This document shows, piece after piece, positions 7,852 to 15,845 of a stretch of DNA of 64,000 nucleotides. The stretch lies in assembly GCA_023430315.1 (NCBI GenBank), contig JAEZAW010000143.1, forward strand, positions 12,568-76,567. The letters run 5' to 3'. The notes under the pieces were generated by a model that ran no database searches, was not told the origin of the DNA, and was given only the letters and a program-made list of their open reading frames with translations. The DNA comes from Pseudomonadota bacterium (lineage in GTDB: Bacteria > Pseudomonadota > Alphaproteobacteria > Rhizobiales > Hyphomicrobiaceae). The position numbers and the translations under genes were made by a program. The stretch's first letter is position 1. Every line of letters starts with the position of its first letter.

Positions 7852-9222
7852 TCAGGTGAGCCAGGTGGTCTTCAGCCAGTTGGCCGCCGCCGTCGACTCG
7901 CTGTGCCCCTGGCCGGGCTTCGGCCAGTTGGGAGGCGCGGTGATGTCGCGGATCGGGATCGTGAGGATCGTCGCGGGATCCCAGACGGGGAACTCGTACT
8001 TGGGATCATTCTTCGTCATCCCGATCACGGAATCCTTGTAGCCCTGATGGTTGTCCGGTCGGATGTATACGTAGCCGGCTGGCGCATCGATCCCCATGCC
8101 CTCGAGCATGGCGATGATGGCGTCATCATCCGGCCAGCCGCCGACGAGCGCATTGGCTTTTTCGACCGCCGCCTTGAGCAGATAGAGCGACGTGTAGGCG
8201 CCGTCCGACTCGAAGCTCGGATACTCGTTCCAGCGCTTGTAATAACGCTCGACGAAGCTGTCATTGATCGGCCAACGCCCCTTGCCCGGGAACGTGAAGA
8301 AGTAGTTGGCATGGCAGCCGGCGAGCACACCTTCCGGATGATCCTTACCGATGGCGTGCGGCTGACCGCCGAAAGCGAGCGTCGTCGCGACCTTCATCTT
8401 GTCGAAGAGGCCGTAGCGCAGCGCCTGCTTGTAGAAGGCCACGTAGTCACCGCCCCACACGCCGCAGATCAGCACGTCCGGCTTGTCGGAGATCAACTTG
8501 GTGATGTGCGGCGTGAAGTCGGTCGTGCCGAGCTTCGGCCATGCCTCCGAGACCGAAGTCGCTCCGGGCACAAGCTTCTGGTAGGCGATCATAAAGTGCT
8601 CGTGCACGTTGCGACCGTAGCTGTAGTCGGGCTGGATCGAGGCGACGCGCTTCGCCTCCGGCCACGCTCTCGCCGCGCCGACGGCCGAGGTGACGCCGTC
8701 CGCCGATTGGATGTTGGTCACGCGGAAGACGTACTTCGGCTTGGTCACCGCCTTGTCGAACAGGAAGTCGGTGCAGCCGTCGTTGAACATCGTGAGCACA
8801 CCGAGTTCCTCGGCGACGGGACCAAGCGCCGGTGTGTTGCCGCTCGAGATGATGCCGGTGAAGAGGTCGATGCCCTCGGAGAGCTTCATGCGGCGAAGCT
8901 CTTTGACATTGGCGTCCGTGCCGGCCGCCTCGTCCGCCATGATGGTCTCGATCTTGCGCCTGCCGAGGAGGCCGCCCTCGGCGTTGATCTCCTCGGCCGC
9001 CATCAGGTGGCCTTTCCGGCCGGGCTCGCCGAGAAGATTGGCGGGGCCGGTGAGGAAGGTGATGTGGCCGGTCTTGAACGGCTTGTCGGGGATGTTGCCC
9101 TTGGGCTTGTAGGCCGCCTGGATGGGCCGTGGGCCGGCGAAGTAGGCGGCAGGTCCGGTTGCCGCCGCAGCGGCACCGACGGTTATTCTATTCAGGAACG
9201 ATCTGCGATCGATGGGATTCAT
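7852..9222 (-). CDS. Tat-exported Liv-type ABC transporter substrate-binding protein
   Basis: This 456-residue periplasmic-binding protein of the LivK/type-1 fold begins with a twin-arginine leader (DRRSFLNR, residues 5-12). The mature part has the usual order: HITFLTGPANLLGEPGRKGHLMAAEEINAEGG, then GIISSGNT, then a middle lobe with QPDYSYGRN and the hinge region near LAFGGQPHAIG. It is the first gene of the operon. The start has a strong GGGAGG ribosome site ending seven bases upstream. The ligand is not deducible. Partnering with unknown secreted proteins argues against ordinary leucine uptake. Confidence 0.88.
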   Translation of the reverse strand: MNPIDRRSFLNRITVGAAAAATGPAAYFAGPRPIQAAYKPKGNIPDKPFKTGHITFLTGPANLLGEPGRKGHLMAAEEINAEGGLLGRRKIETIMADEAAGTDANVKELRRMKLSEGIDLFTGIISSGNTPALGPVAEELGVLTMFNDGCTDFLFDKAVTKPKYVFRVTNIQSADGVTSAVGAARAWPEAKRVASIQPDYSYGRNVHEHFMIAYQKLVPGATSVSEAWPKLGTTDFTPHITKLISDKPDVLICGVWGGDYVAFYKQALRYGLFDKMKVATTLAFGGQPHAIGKDHPEGVLAGCHANYFFTFPGKGRWPINDSFVERYYKRWNEYPSFESDGAYTSLYLLKAAVEKANALVGGWPDDDAIIAMLEGMGIDAPAGYVYIRPDNHQGYKDSVIGMTKNDPKYEFPVWDPATILTIPIRDITAPPNWPKPGQGHSESTAAANWLKTTWLT

Positions 9223-9407
9223 AGGGATACCTCCCTGGTGTTCAACTCAAGCGCGTCTCCATGCTATTTTTTTGTTGCGTGTGCCCTGGCGGCCTTCTGA
9301 CACCAGCAAGCTAGCACGCCAGATTGAGGTCGACCATCCTCGCGCCGTTCCAGCATCGGCGGTGGGGGGTGGCGAAGCTCGAAGCTCGATCACGCGGTCC
9401 ATGCTCG

Positions 9408-9464
9408 CTGCGATGCACACAAACGTTGTCACGCACCGGCGTCCTGCTGCGATGCATTGCATCG
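9408..9464. promoter_or_regulatory. Candidate operator: repeated CTGCGATGCA with overlapping palindrome
   Basis: Two direct copies of a ten-base word lie 39 bases apart start to start. The second overlaps a six-base inverted repeat (CGATGC, ATT, GCATCG). The position is about 190-240 bases upstream of the livK-like start, so a regulator site is possible. No regulator gene is adjacent, and the sequence may be chance. Confidence 0.25.
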
Positions 9465-9525
9465 ACGAGAGCTAGAGAAAGTCGAATAGAGTAGGCGCCC
9501 GTCGCCCTAGAACGATCGCTTCGAA

Positions 9526-9554
9526 TGCCGGGCTTGAGCGTACCTGGCCCGGCA
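9526..9554 (-). terminator. Possible hairpin after soxA
   Basis: TGCCGGGC at 9526-9533 pairs with GCCCGGCA at 9547-9554 across a 13-base loop, 23 bases past the soxA stop. There is no T-run after the stem on the minus strand, so intrinsic termination would be weak. Confidence 0.3.
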
Positions 9555-9577
9555 CTGCGCGCTCGTTCGATTGTCGG

Positions 9578-10357
9578 TCACGGCCTCACGCCGGGCGTCT
9601 CCAGGTTCATGCCCGCAGCCCGTTGGTTGAGATAGAGCTCGAGCGCGATAAGTTCCTGGGCGCCGTATTCAAAAGGCTTGGCACGCACGCCGACCATGCA
9701 GTTGCGCACGCGACGCTGCAGCGAACCGAGCGACTGCCATTCGAGCCGATAAAGCGGATAGCCCGTCGGATGAGCCTGCGTGATCGGACTGCCGCCGAGA
9801 CGCCCGTTCCAATTATCATTGTGGCAGGACGCGCACGAGAGATCGAGCTGCCCCCTGCGCCGATCGAATATTTCCTTACCGAGTGCAAGGTGCGGCGCCA
9901 GACGTAGATCGTTTGGCGGCAATATCGGCAATCCGCGAGATTGATTGCCGACGAATGCGGTCAGCGCCAGCAGTTCTGCGCCTTCGCGTCGCAAGGGTTC
10001 GGTTCCCTGATGTTCCTGCCGACAGGCATTGATCCGCCCGGCAAGATCAGTGGGGCTGCCCGCGCGTTCATCATATGCAGGATATCGTGCTGCCACGCCG
10101 CGCATGCTTGCCGTCGCGTCACCGTGACAAGAGGCACAGCTTTTCGCGGCCTTACCTGCTGGGGAGTTCCAGAGAGCGCTTCCTTCGAGCACGCTGAGCA
10201 TGCCTGGATTGCTCGTGTCATCGGCCTGCATCGCGCGTGTCGCTTCGGACATGAACGCACTGCCCGACTGCCTCTGCTCCGCGGGGATCTCGGCTGCGCG
10301 GGCAGAGCCGATCAGCACACATAATAGTGCAGCAGCGCTGAAGCCTGCGCTGCGCAT
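9578..10357 (-). CDS. soxA: Diheme sulfur-oxidation cytochrome SoxA
   Basis: SoxA pairs with SoxX to couple thiosulfate or other sulfane to the SoxY cysteine in the periplasm. The 259-residue product has a signal peptide (about 1-21), a first CxxCH (C74-H78), a second CxxCH (C175-H179) in CASCHNDNWNG, and the active-site heme-ligand Cys C220 in RNCMVGVRAKPF. All of these are hallmarks of diheme SoxA. Its ATG shares one base with the soxZ stop (TGATG), so the two are translationally coupled. It is the last gene of the sox run. Confidence 0.96.
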   Translation of the reverse strand: MRSAGFSAAALLCVLIGSARAAEIPAEQRQSGSAFMSEATRAMQADDTSNPGMLSVLEGSALWNSPAGKAAKSCASCHGDATASMRGVAARYPAYDERAGSPTDLAGRINACRQEHQGTEPLRREGAELLALTAFVGNQSRGLPILPPNDLRLAPHLALGKEIFDRRRGQLDLSCASCHNDNWNGRLGGSPITQAHPTGYPLYRLEWQSLGSLQRRVRNCMVGVRAKPFEYGAQELIALELYLNQRAAGMNLETPGVRP

Positions 10358-10680
10358 CAGCTCACCGTTATCTCGGCCGTCGCGACTTGCGTGGCGCCCG
10401 CATCGTCGGTCCAGGTGAAGGCGATGACCCCGCTCTGGACTGCAACGGTATAGAACGAGACGAACGGATTGGCCGATACCGCGGGAAACAGCTCTGCTGA
10501 GAAGACCTCCACTCCCTCGTAGGTACAGGTCAGGCGGTTGATGATGTCGCGCGGGATCATCTCGCCGTTCACGCCCTGCCGGTGTCCCGTCTCCATGCGA
10601 TGGGAGATCATGGCGCGAAGCTCGATGACTTCACCCTTCTTCGCCGTCTTCGGCACATGAATGAGTGCGCGGGCGGCCAT
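10357..10680 (-). CDS. soxZ: Sulfur carrier complex subunit SoxZ
   Basis: SoxZ is the beta-sandwich partner of SoxY and makes the YZ carrier that holds sulfur intermediates. The 107 residues include the conserved SHRMETGHR and IPRDIINRLTC blocks and a C-terminal beta domain with FTWTDDAG. No signal peptide is present, as is normal because SoxZ is co-exported with Tat-targeted SoxY. It begins just after soxY, and the GAGGAG ribosome site overlaps the last soxY codons. Confidence 0.95.
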   Translation of the reverse strand: MAARALIHVPKTAKKGEVIELRAMISHRMETGHRQGVNGEMIPRDIINRLTCTYEGVEVFSAELFPAVSANPFVSFYTVAVQSGVIAFTWTDDAGATQVATAEITVS

Positions 10681-10681
10681 C

Positions 10682-11134
10682 TCACGTCTCCTCTATACAG
10701 GCTGCGAGCGTCACGACGACGCTCGCCCGGTTCGACCAGAAAGTGCCGTCGGTCAATTCCGCGATCGCAACAACGGTCTGCGATGTCGCGAGGCGAATGC
10801 GTGTTGCTACGCGGGCGCGGCCTGCTCTCGGGCCGAGGTTGAAGACGATGACGTCGGCCTGCGGATTATGCTCGTTGAAGATCGCGATACGCCGGACGTG
10901 ATCGCTCGCCGTCATCGGGCTTTCGACATCCACGGCTACGCTCACCGCATTTCCGTTCTCGAGAAGCGGCGGGATATCGAGCTTCACGCGGCCGTCGTTG
11001 ATCGGCTTACCATCTGAGAAGCCCAAGAGCGCTTCATCAAGGCTCGGGCGGGCCACGGCAATCCGTGGCAATGACACGATGAGAATTCCTGCCGCGCTGC
11101 CGGCAACGAAACTGCGCCGACTGACGCGTGCCAT
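10682..11134 (-). CDS. soxY: Sulfur carrier SoxY with a non-canonical C-terminus
   Basis: The 150 residues carry a Tat leader (SRRSFVAG) and the SoxY body, including SPMTASDHVRRIAIFNEHNPQADV and the FNLGP block. Classic SoxY ends in GGCGG, where the penultimate-region Cys carries the sulfur chain on a flexible arm. Here the end reads TLAACIEET, so C146 is conserved but has Ala and Ile neighbours and a four-residue tail. I read the frame directly from the bases and it is intact to a TGA. Whether the arm still swings between partners is unknown; the neighbouring soxX, soxZ and soxA argue that the protein is in use. Confidence 0.9.
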   Translation of the reverse strand: MARVSRRSFVAGSAAGILIVSLPRIAVARPSLDEALLGFSDGKPINDGRVKLDIPPLLENGNAVSVAVDVESPMTASDHVRRIAIFNEHNPQADVIVFNLGPRAGRARVATRIRLATSQTVVAIAELTDGTFWSNRASVVVTLAACIEET

Positions 11135-11138
11135 GGCG

Positions 11139-11579
11139 CTACTCCTTCAGCGTCGCGAGATAGGCTACGATATCCTCGACCTCTCCCGGATCAAGAATGG
11201 TTTTCCCGTGCCAAGCCTCGGCAATATCGAGCCCGTCCGCAATCGTCAGATACGCGGGCATGAGGCTGTCGGGATTGATGGCCTTGATGTTGGCCACGCG
11301 GAGCCGGATCTGAGCGGCCGACAGGCGACTACCTAAGCCCTTCAGATCCGGTGCGATGTTGCCTTGCATGTGTGGCTCCGAGAACGGACCCGCATGGCAA
11401 AGCACGCAAAGCGATCGATGTCTGTCCGCCATGAGCCTGGCGCCGTTCGACACGTCGGCCGCGCGGGCTACCAGAGGTTCCGGGATAGTATCGCCGCGCA
11501 CTTGGTATGCCGCTGACGATTGTGCTTGAGCCGAAGCGCTCACCAATCCCATGAGTATGGCGAGTAGAGCGAAGATCAT
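11139..11579 (-). CDS. soxX: Monoheme sulfur-oxidation cytochrome SoxX
   Basis: This 146-residue periplasmic cytochrome c partners with SoxA. It has a signal peptide ending near AQAQ (residue 20), the heme site CVLCH (C58-H62), and the SoxX block NPDSLMPAY, whose M107 is the probable axial ligand. The start overlaps the upstream flavoprotein stop by four bases (ATGA), and soxY follows after four bases. The order X-Y-Z-A is the standard sox core. Confidence 0.94.
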   Translation of the reverse strand: MIFALLAILMGLVSASAQAQSSAAYQVRGDTIPEPLVARAADVSNGARLMADRHRSLCVLCHAGPFSEPHMQGNIAPDLKGLGSRLSAAQIRLRVANIKAINPDSLMPAYLTIADGLDIAEAWHGKTILDPGEVEDIVAYLATLKE

Positions 11580-12856
11580 CGCACAAACACCTCGCCGGTC
11601 ATGGCACGATACCAGCTCTCGGCGTAGGCGGCTTCGGCCGCGCGCGTAGCGGCTGGTGCGTCGAGCGGGCTCGTGCCGCCCGTGCCGTCGACCTCCGCGA
11701 GGAGACCGTTCTTAGGCGTGTAGACGCCAGCGATGGAAATCGCGTAGTCGGGCGCAACGAGGCTGTAGCAAGTATTGATGAGCTTCGGCGCTGCAGGATT
11801 TGCTCCGCGGAGCAACTGCACGATCGCACTCGCGCAGGTTTTGGCTTGGGCATTTGCCGTGAACGCTGACTTCGGCATTGCGCCACCGATCGCCGCATCG
11901 CCGATGATATGGACATTCGGCACGAGACGCGACTCGAATGTGACCGGATCAATCGGACACCAGCCGGTCTGGTCCGCAACGCCGATCGCGCTGGCGATCG
12001 ATCCTGCGCGCTGAGGCGGTATGATATTCGCAACATCCGCCCGGTGGCTGCCGAATTCCGTCACCAGTGTCTTGGTCGCGGGATCGATCTCGCGCACGCG
12101 CCCGCCTGAAGACAGCGAAATCCATTCGAGGGTTTCCGGATAGAGCGTCTTCCAGGCGGCAGTGAACAGACGCTGCTTGGAAAACTGATCTTTCGCATCG
12201 AGGACAATGAGCTTCGAGCGTGGCTTCCGCGTCTTCAGATAGTGCGCGATCAGGCTCGCGCGCTCGTAGGGTCCCGGCGGACAGCGGAATGGATTGGCTG
12301 GCACTGACATGATGACGACGCCGCCGTCATCCATGGCCTCGAGCTGGCGGCGCAGCAGGATCGTCTGTTCGCCGGCCTTCCAGGCGTGCGGCATGGTGCT
12401 CGCTGCAGATTCCGAATAGCCGGGAATGGCGTCCCATCGCAAATCCACGCCCGGCGCGACGACAAGGCGGTCGTAGGCGAACTCCACGCCATCGCGCAGA
12501 CGCACCCGCCGCGCCTCAGGATCCACGCCGACGGCAGATTCATGCACGACATCGATGCCGGCCCGACGCAGACCATCATAGCCGAACTGAAGCGTGGAGA
12601 GATCACGGAGGCCCGCGACGACGAGATTGCTGAAGGGACAGGTTGTGTATTGCGTCGATGGCTCGACAAGCGTCACACCAATTGTCGGATCTTCGCGCCG
12701 TAGTGCGCGTGCAGCGCTCGCGCCGGCGATGCCGCCACCGATGACGACGACGCGCGGCGCCACTTTCTGCCCGATGGCGTACGACGTCCCGATGAATGCC
12801 GCAGCACCTCCCGCGCCGAGGCTCTGCAATACTCTTCTACGGTTTGGGTTCTGCAT
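11576..12856 (-). CDS. soxF: Flavocytochrome c sulfide dehydrogenase-type flavoprotein (SoxF/FccB)
   Basis: This 426-residue FAD protein oxidises sulfide and passes electrons to a cytochrome c subunit. It has a Tat leader (NRRRVLQSLG), the dinucleotide fold VVVIGGGIAGASAA, and the two family cysteines that form the redox disulfide: C73 in TTCPFSN and C192 in NPFRCPPGPYER. The late FAD block HIIGDAA and the C-terminal LINTCYSL also fit. The start at 12856 is chosen because it opens the Tat leader and overlaps the cytochrome gene by 20 bases; an upstream extension to 13042 has no domain sense. Its partner is the gene directly upstream. Confidence 0.92.
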   Translation of the reverse strand: MQNPNRRRVLQSLGAGGAAAFIGTSYAIGQKVAPRVVVIGGGIAGASAARALRREDPTIGVTLVEPSTQYTTCPFSNLVVAGLRDLSTLQFGYDGLRRAGIDVVHESAVGVDPEARRVRLRDGVEFAYDRLVVAPGVDLRWDAIPGYSESAASTMPHAWKAGEQTILLRRQLEAMDDGGVVIMSVPANPFRCPPGPYERASLIAHYLKTRKPRSKLIVLDAKDQFSKQRLFTAAWKTLYPETLEWISLSSGGRVREIDPATKTLVTEFGSHRADVANIIPPQRAGSIASAIGVADQTGWCPIDPVTFESRLVPNVHIIGDAAIGGAMPKSAFTANAQAKTCASAIVQLLRGANPAAPKLINTCYSLVAPDYAISIAGVYTPKNGLLAEVDGTGGTSPLDAPAATRAAEAAYAESWYRAMTGEVFVR

Positions 12857-13166
12857 AAGCGTGTTCCGCCAACCATTCCGATATGGCGCGCGTCTCGTCC
12901 TCGGAGAAGCCCTTGGCGATGCGGCCCATGACCGTCGATGGACGCTCGCCCGAACGAAAGGATTGCATGTCAGCGATGATCGAAGCGGCGGTTCGGCCTT
13001 CCAGGCTCGGAACAGCGAGAGTGCCCGCCGCCAAGGGCGCATGACAGCCGAAGCACGACGTTGCTCCCGCCGGCGCCTCGGAGGATGCCGGCGAGACGCT
13101 CATGATCCCGAGCGCCGCACCCAGCAGCAGCGCGCGACGCTCGGATTTTTGTGCTAAACACAGCAT
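12837..13166 (-). CDS. Small cytochrome c, probable electron acceptor of the SoxF/FccB flavoprotein
   Basis: The 109-residue protein has a short signal segment (about residues 10-30), heme site CFGCH (C38-H42), and a likely Met ligand at M80 in STVMGRIAKGFSEDE. The size and pattern match the FccA/SoxE family of small class I cytochromes paired with FCSD flavoproteins. The gene ends inside the start of the flavoprotein gene, which is the usual arrangement. SoxE or FccA would be a fair name, but I leave the symbol open. Confidence 0.85.
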   Translation of the reverse strand: MLCLAQKSERRALLLGAALGIMSVSPASSEAPAGATSCFGCHAPLAAGTLAVPSLEGRTAASIIADMQSFRSGERPSTVMGRIAKGFSEDETRAISEWLAEHAYAEPKP

Positions 13167-13173
13167 CGGACAG

Positions 13174-15339
13174 CTACGCGAGCTTGTGGTTTTTCAGCGG
13201 CAGCGTGCGAATGCTCTTGCCTGTCGCCGCATAGATCGCGTTCAGGACAGCAGGTGCTGCCACGGCGATCGTGGGTTCACCGACACCACCCCAGAAACCA
13301 CCAGACGGAATTATGATTGTCTCGACCGCCGGCATGTCGGCGAGCCGCAGAACCTCGTACGTGTCGAAGTTCTCCTGCTCGACGCGGCCATTCTTGATCG
13401 TGCACTCGCCGTAGAGCGCGGCCGAAAGGCCATAGACGAATGATCCCTCGACCTGCCGCTCGATCTGCGCCGGATTGACCATGTGGCCAGGGTCCGTCGC
13501 CGCCACGATGCGGTGGATCTTCAACCGGCCATTCTCGATCGATATCTCCGCGGCGGCGGCCACGTAGCTGCCGAAGCCCATGATCTGGCCGAGGCCGCGG
13601 AAGACGCCCTTTTCGGGCGCTTTGCTCCAGCCGATCCTCTCGGCAACAGCGTCGAGGACCGCAAGATGCTTGGGGTGATTGACCATCAGCTTGCGGCGGA
13701 AGGCCAATGGATCCACGCCGACTTCACGGGCAAGCTCATCCATGAAGCATTCCATGTAGATGGCATTCTGGTTGAGGTTCACGCCGCGCCAAAAACCAGG
13801 TCGAACGGGTGGATTTCGCATGGCGTGGTCGATGCGCAGGTTCGGGATGGTGTAGCCGAGATGCCCTTCCGGGTTGTTCGCCGTGAGGCCCTGAAACACA
13901 ATCGGATCCATGCCGCCTTGCATGGCCTCAGGTCGCACGGTTGCGAGGATCGACTGGCCCGAGATGCGCATATGCAGCGCCGTCAGGTTGCCGTCCTTGT
14001 CGAGCGCACCGGTCATCTTGCACTGCGTCGTGGGATGGTAGAACCCGTGCAGCATGTCCTCTTCGCGGCTCCAGAGGAGCTTGACGTGCGTACCGGGAAA
14101 CTCCTTTGCGATGAGCACAGCCTGGCGGACGTAGTCCTGCATGCCGCGCCGGCCGAAGCCGCCGCCGAGATGCACCTTGTGTACTTCACACTGCTGGACC
14201 GGCAGACCCGCGGCCTCGGCGGCCGCCGCGAGGCTGGCTTCGCCATTTTGCGTTGGCGCCCATACTTCGCAACGCTCCGGCGTGTAGCGCGCCGTCGCGT
14301 TCATGGGCTCCATGGTGGCGTGGTTCTGATACGGGAACGAATAGACCGCGCTCACGACCTTGCCGCCGCTCGCGAGCGCCGCCTTTGTGTTGCCCGTGTT
14401 CGTCAGGATGAACGCATCTTCCGAGACGAGCCCGCCCTTGAGCATTTCGGATATCGAGGCGGTGGTGACGTTCCTGTTCGGCCCTTCGTCCCAAGTGATC
14501 GGGAGTGCATCGAGCGCGGTCTTGGCTTGCCACCACGTCGTTGCGATGACGGCTACGGTTGCATCATCGACGCGGACGACCTTCCGAACTCCCGGTATCG
14601 ACGATATCGCCTCGGCATCATAGCTCGCGATTCTGCCGCCGAAATGCGGGCAGGCCTTAATGGCCGCGTTCAGCATCCCCGGGAATGAAAGATCCGCACC
14701 ATAGATCTGCTTGCCGGTGAGCTTGTCGACGGTGTCGAGGCGTGCGAGCGGCTTGCCGGCGATCGTCCAAGTCTTGGGATCCTTGAGCACGATCTTCTCG
14801 GGCGGCTTCTGCTTCGAGGCCGCCTCTGCCACTTTGCCGTAGGTGGTTGTCCGACCACTTGCGGCATGTGAGATCACACCTTTGGCGACCGTGCACTGAG
14901 ATGCCGGCACGCTCCATTGCGCGGCGGCGGCTGCGATCAGCATTTCGCGCGCGGCAGCACCGCCCTGGCGTACGTACTCGTGCGACTCTCGGATGCCGCG
15001 ACTGCCGCCCGTAGAGAAATTGCGCCAAACGCGATTGCGGGCGACGTTCTGGCCGGGCGTCGGGTACTCGGCGGTGACTTTCGACCAGTCGCACTCGAGC
15101 TCTTCGGCAACGAGCTGAGCGAGACCTGTCAGCGTGCCCTGTCCCATCTCGGAGCGGGCAATGCGGATGAGAACGGTCTCGTCCGGCTTGATCAGCACCC
15201 AGGCGTTCACCTCCGGAACGCCCGCGCTGCTGGCGCGCGCCTTTTGCGCGAGCGGCACGTGGAATCCGAGTGCGAAGCCGCCCGCGGCGGCGGCCGATCC
15301 AACGAGGAAGGAGCGGCGCGAAGCTTTGACAGCAATCAT
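13174..15339 (-). CDS. Molybdopterin-binding subunit of a xanthine-dehydrogenase-family oxidoreductase (IorB type)
   Basis: This 721-residue large subunit resembles isoquinoline 1-oxidoreductase beta subunits. It begins with a Tat leader (SRRSFLVGSAAAAGG), so the complex is periplasmic. The molybdenum-cofactor blocks GGFGRR, GFWRGVN and GFGSYVAAAAE are present, and the catalytic Glu lies in GVGEPT (E688). The start at 15339 opens the Tat leader; longer frames overlap the 2Fe-2S gene. It is co-transcribed with the 2Fe-2S subunit upstream (11 bases) and precedes the sulfide dehydrogenase-type pair by seven bases. The substrate is unknown; a heterocycle or aldehyde is the family norm. Confidence 0.88.
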   Translation of the reverse strand: MIAVKASRRSFLVGSAAAAGGFALGFHVPLAQKARASSAGVPEVNAWVLIKPDETVLIRIARSEMGQGTLTGLAQLVAEELECDWSKVTAEYPTPGQNVARNRVWRNFSTGGSRGIRESHEYVRQGGAAAREMLIAAAAAQWSVPASQCTVAKGVISHAASGRTTTYGKVAEAASKQKPPEKIVLKDPKTWTIAGKPLARLDTVDKLTGKQIYGADLSFPGMLNAAIKACPHFGGRIASYDAEAISSIPGVRKVVRVDDATVAVIATTWWQAKTALDALPITWDEGPNRNVTTASISEMLKGGLVSEDAFILTNTGNTKAALASGGKVVSAVYSFPYQNHATMEPMNATARYTPERCEVWAPTQNGEASLAAAAEAAGLPVQQCEVHKVHLGGGFGRRGMQDYVRQAVLIAKEFPGTHVKLLWSREEDMLHGFYHPTTQCKMTGALDKDGNLTALHMRISGQSILATVRPEAMQGGMDPIVFQGLTANNPEGHLGYTIPNLRIDHAMRNPPVRPGFWRGVNLNQNAIYMECFMDELAREVGVDPLAFRRKLMVNHPKHLAVLDAVAERIGWSKAPEKGVFRGLGQIMGFGSYVAAAAEISIENGRLKIHRIVAATDPGHMVNPAQIERQVEGSFVYGLSAALYGECTIKNGRVEQENFDTYEVLRLADMPAVETIIIPSGGFWGGVGEPTIAVAAPAVLNAIYAATGKSIRTLPLKNHKLA

Positions 15340-15350
15340 GACATTCTCCC

Positions 15351-15818
15351 TCAGCCGGCGTTCTTGGTTGCGTCTTTGATGGCGGCAAGCACGCGAGGGT
15401 AGGTGCCACATCGACAGATATTGGTGATCTCCGTCTTGATGTCGTCGTCCGTAGGATTGGGGTTCTGCTGCAGCAGGCTCGCGGCAGCCATGATCATGCC
15501 CGTCTGACAGTAGCCGCACTGCGCGACCTCATGAGCAAGCCAGGCGCGCTGCACAGGATGCGAGCCGTCCGGCGAGAGACCTTCGATCGTCACGATCTTC
15601 TGGTCAGCCGTGACGCCGCTGACCGGCATGACGCACGAGCGCGTCGCGACCCCGTCTATATGGACCGTGCACGCACCACACTGAGCGACACCGCAACCGT
15701 ACTTTGCGCCGGTCAATCCGAGTTGCTCACGAAGCACCCACAGCAGGGGCGTATTCTCGTCGACGTCGACTTCGCGATCCGCGCCATTGATGTTCAGTTT
15801 AGCCATGTTCGATGTCAC
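15351..15818 (-). CDS. 2Fe-2S subunit of the molybdenum hydroxylase (IorA type)
   Basis: This 155-residue small subunit has the two cluster motifs of the family. The plant-ferredoxin-like one is C42, C47, C50 and C62 in GCGVAQCGAC...C. The second, in the helical domain, is C101, C104, C135 and C137 (CGYCQTG and ICRCGTY). It passes electrons from the molybdenum site to an acceptor, here probably the cytochrome c encoded 27 bases upstream. The start may instead be the ATG at 15806 (MAKLNING). Confidence 0.92.
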   Translation of the reverse strand: MTSNMAKLNINGADREVDVDENTPLLWVLREQLGLTGAKYGCGVAQCGACTVHIDGVATRSCVMPVSGVTADQKIVTIEGLSPDGSHPVQRAWLAHEVAQCGYCQTGMIMAAASLLQQNPNPTDDDIKTEITNICRCGTYPRVLAAIKDATKNAG

Positions 15819-15845
15819 CTCTAATGCGCTGGATGGATACTCTGA

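Larger units (their letters stand above)
9223..9577. other. Intergenic region upstream of the Liv-type operon
   Basis: I see no gene in these 355 bases. It should hold the promoter of the minus-strand transporter operon. CTGCGATGCA occurs twice (9408-9417 and 9447-9456), and the second copy runs into the palindrome CGATGCATTGCATCG at 9450-9464. A hairpin with 8-base arms lies at 9526-9554, just after the soxA stop. Confidence 0.6.

Noticed and set aside
7033..9300. A 755-residue plus-strand frame
   Set aside because: It is the mirror of the binding-protein and two-part-protein genes, has no domain and shows skewed Arg/Asp content.
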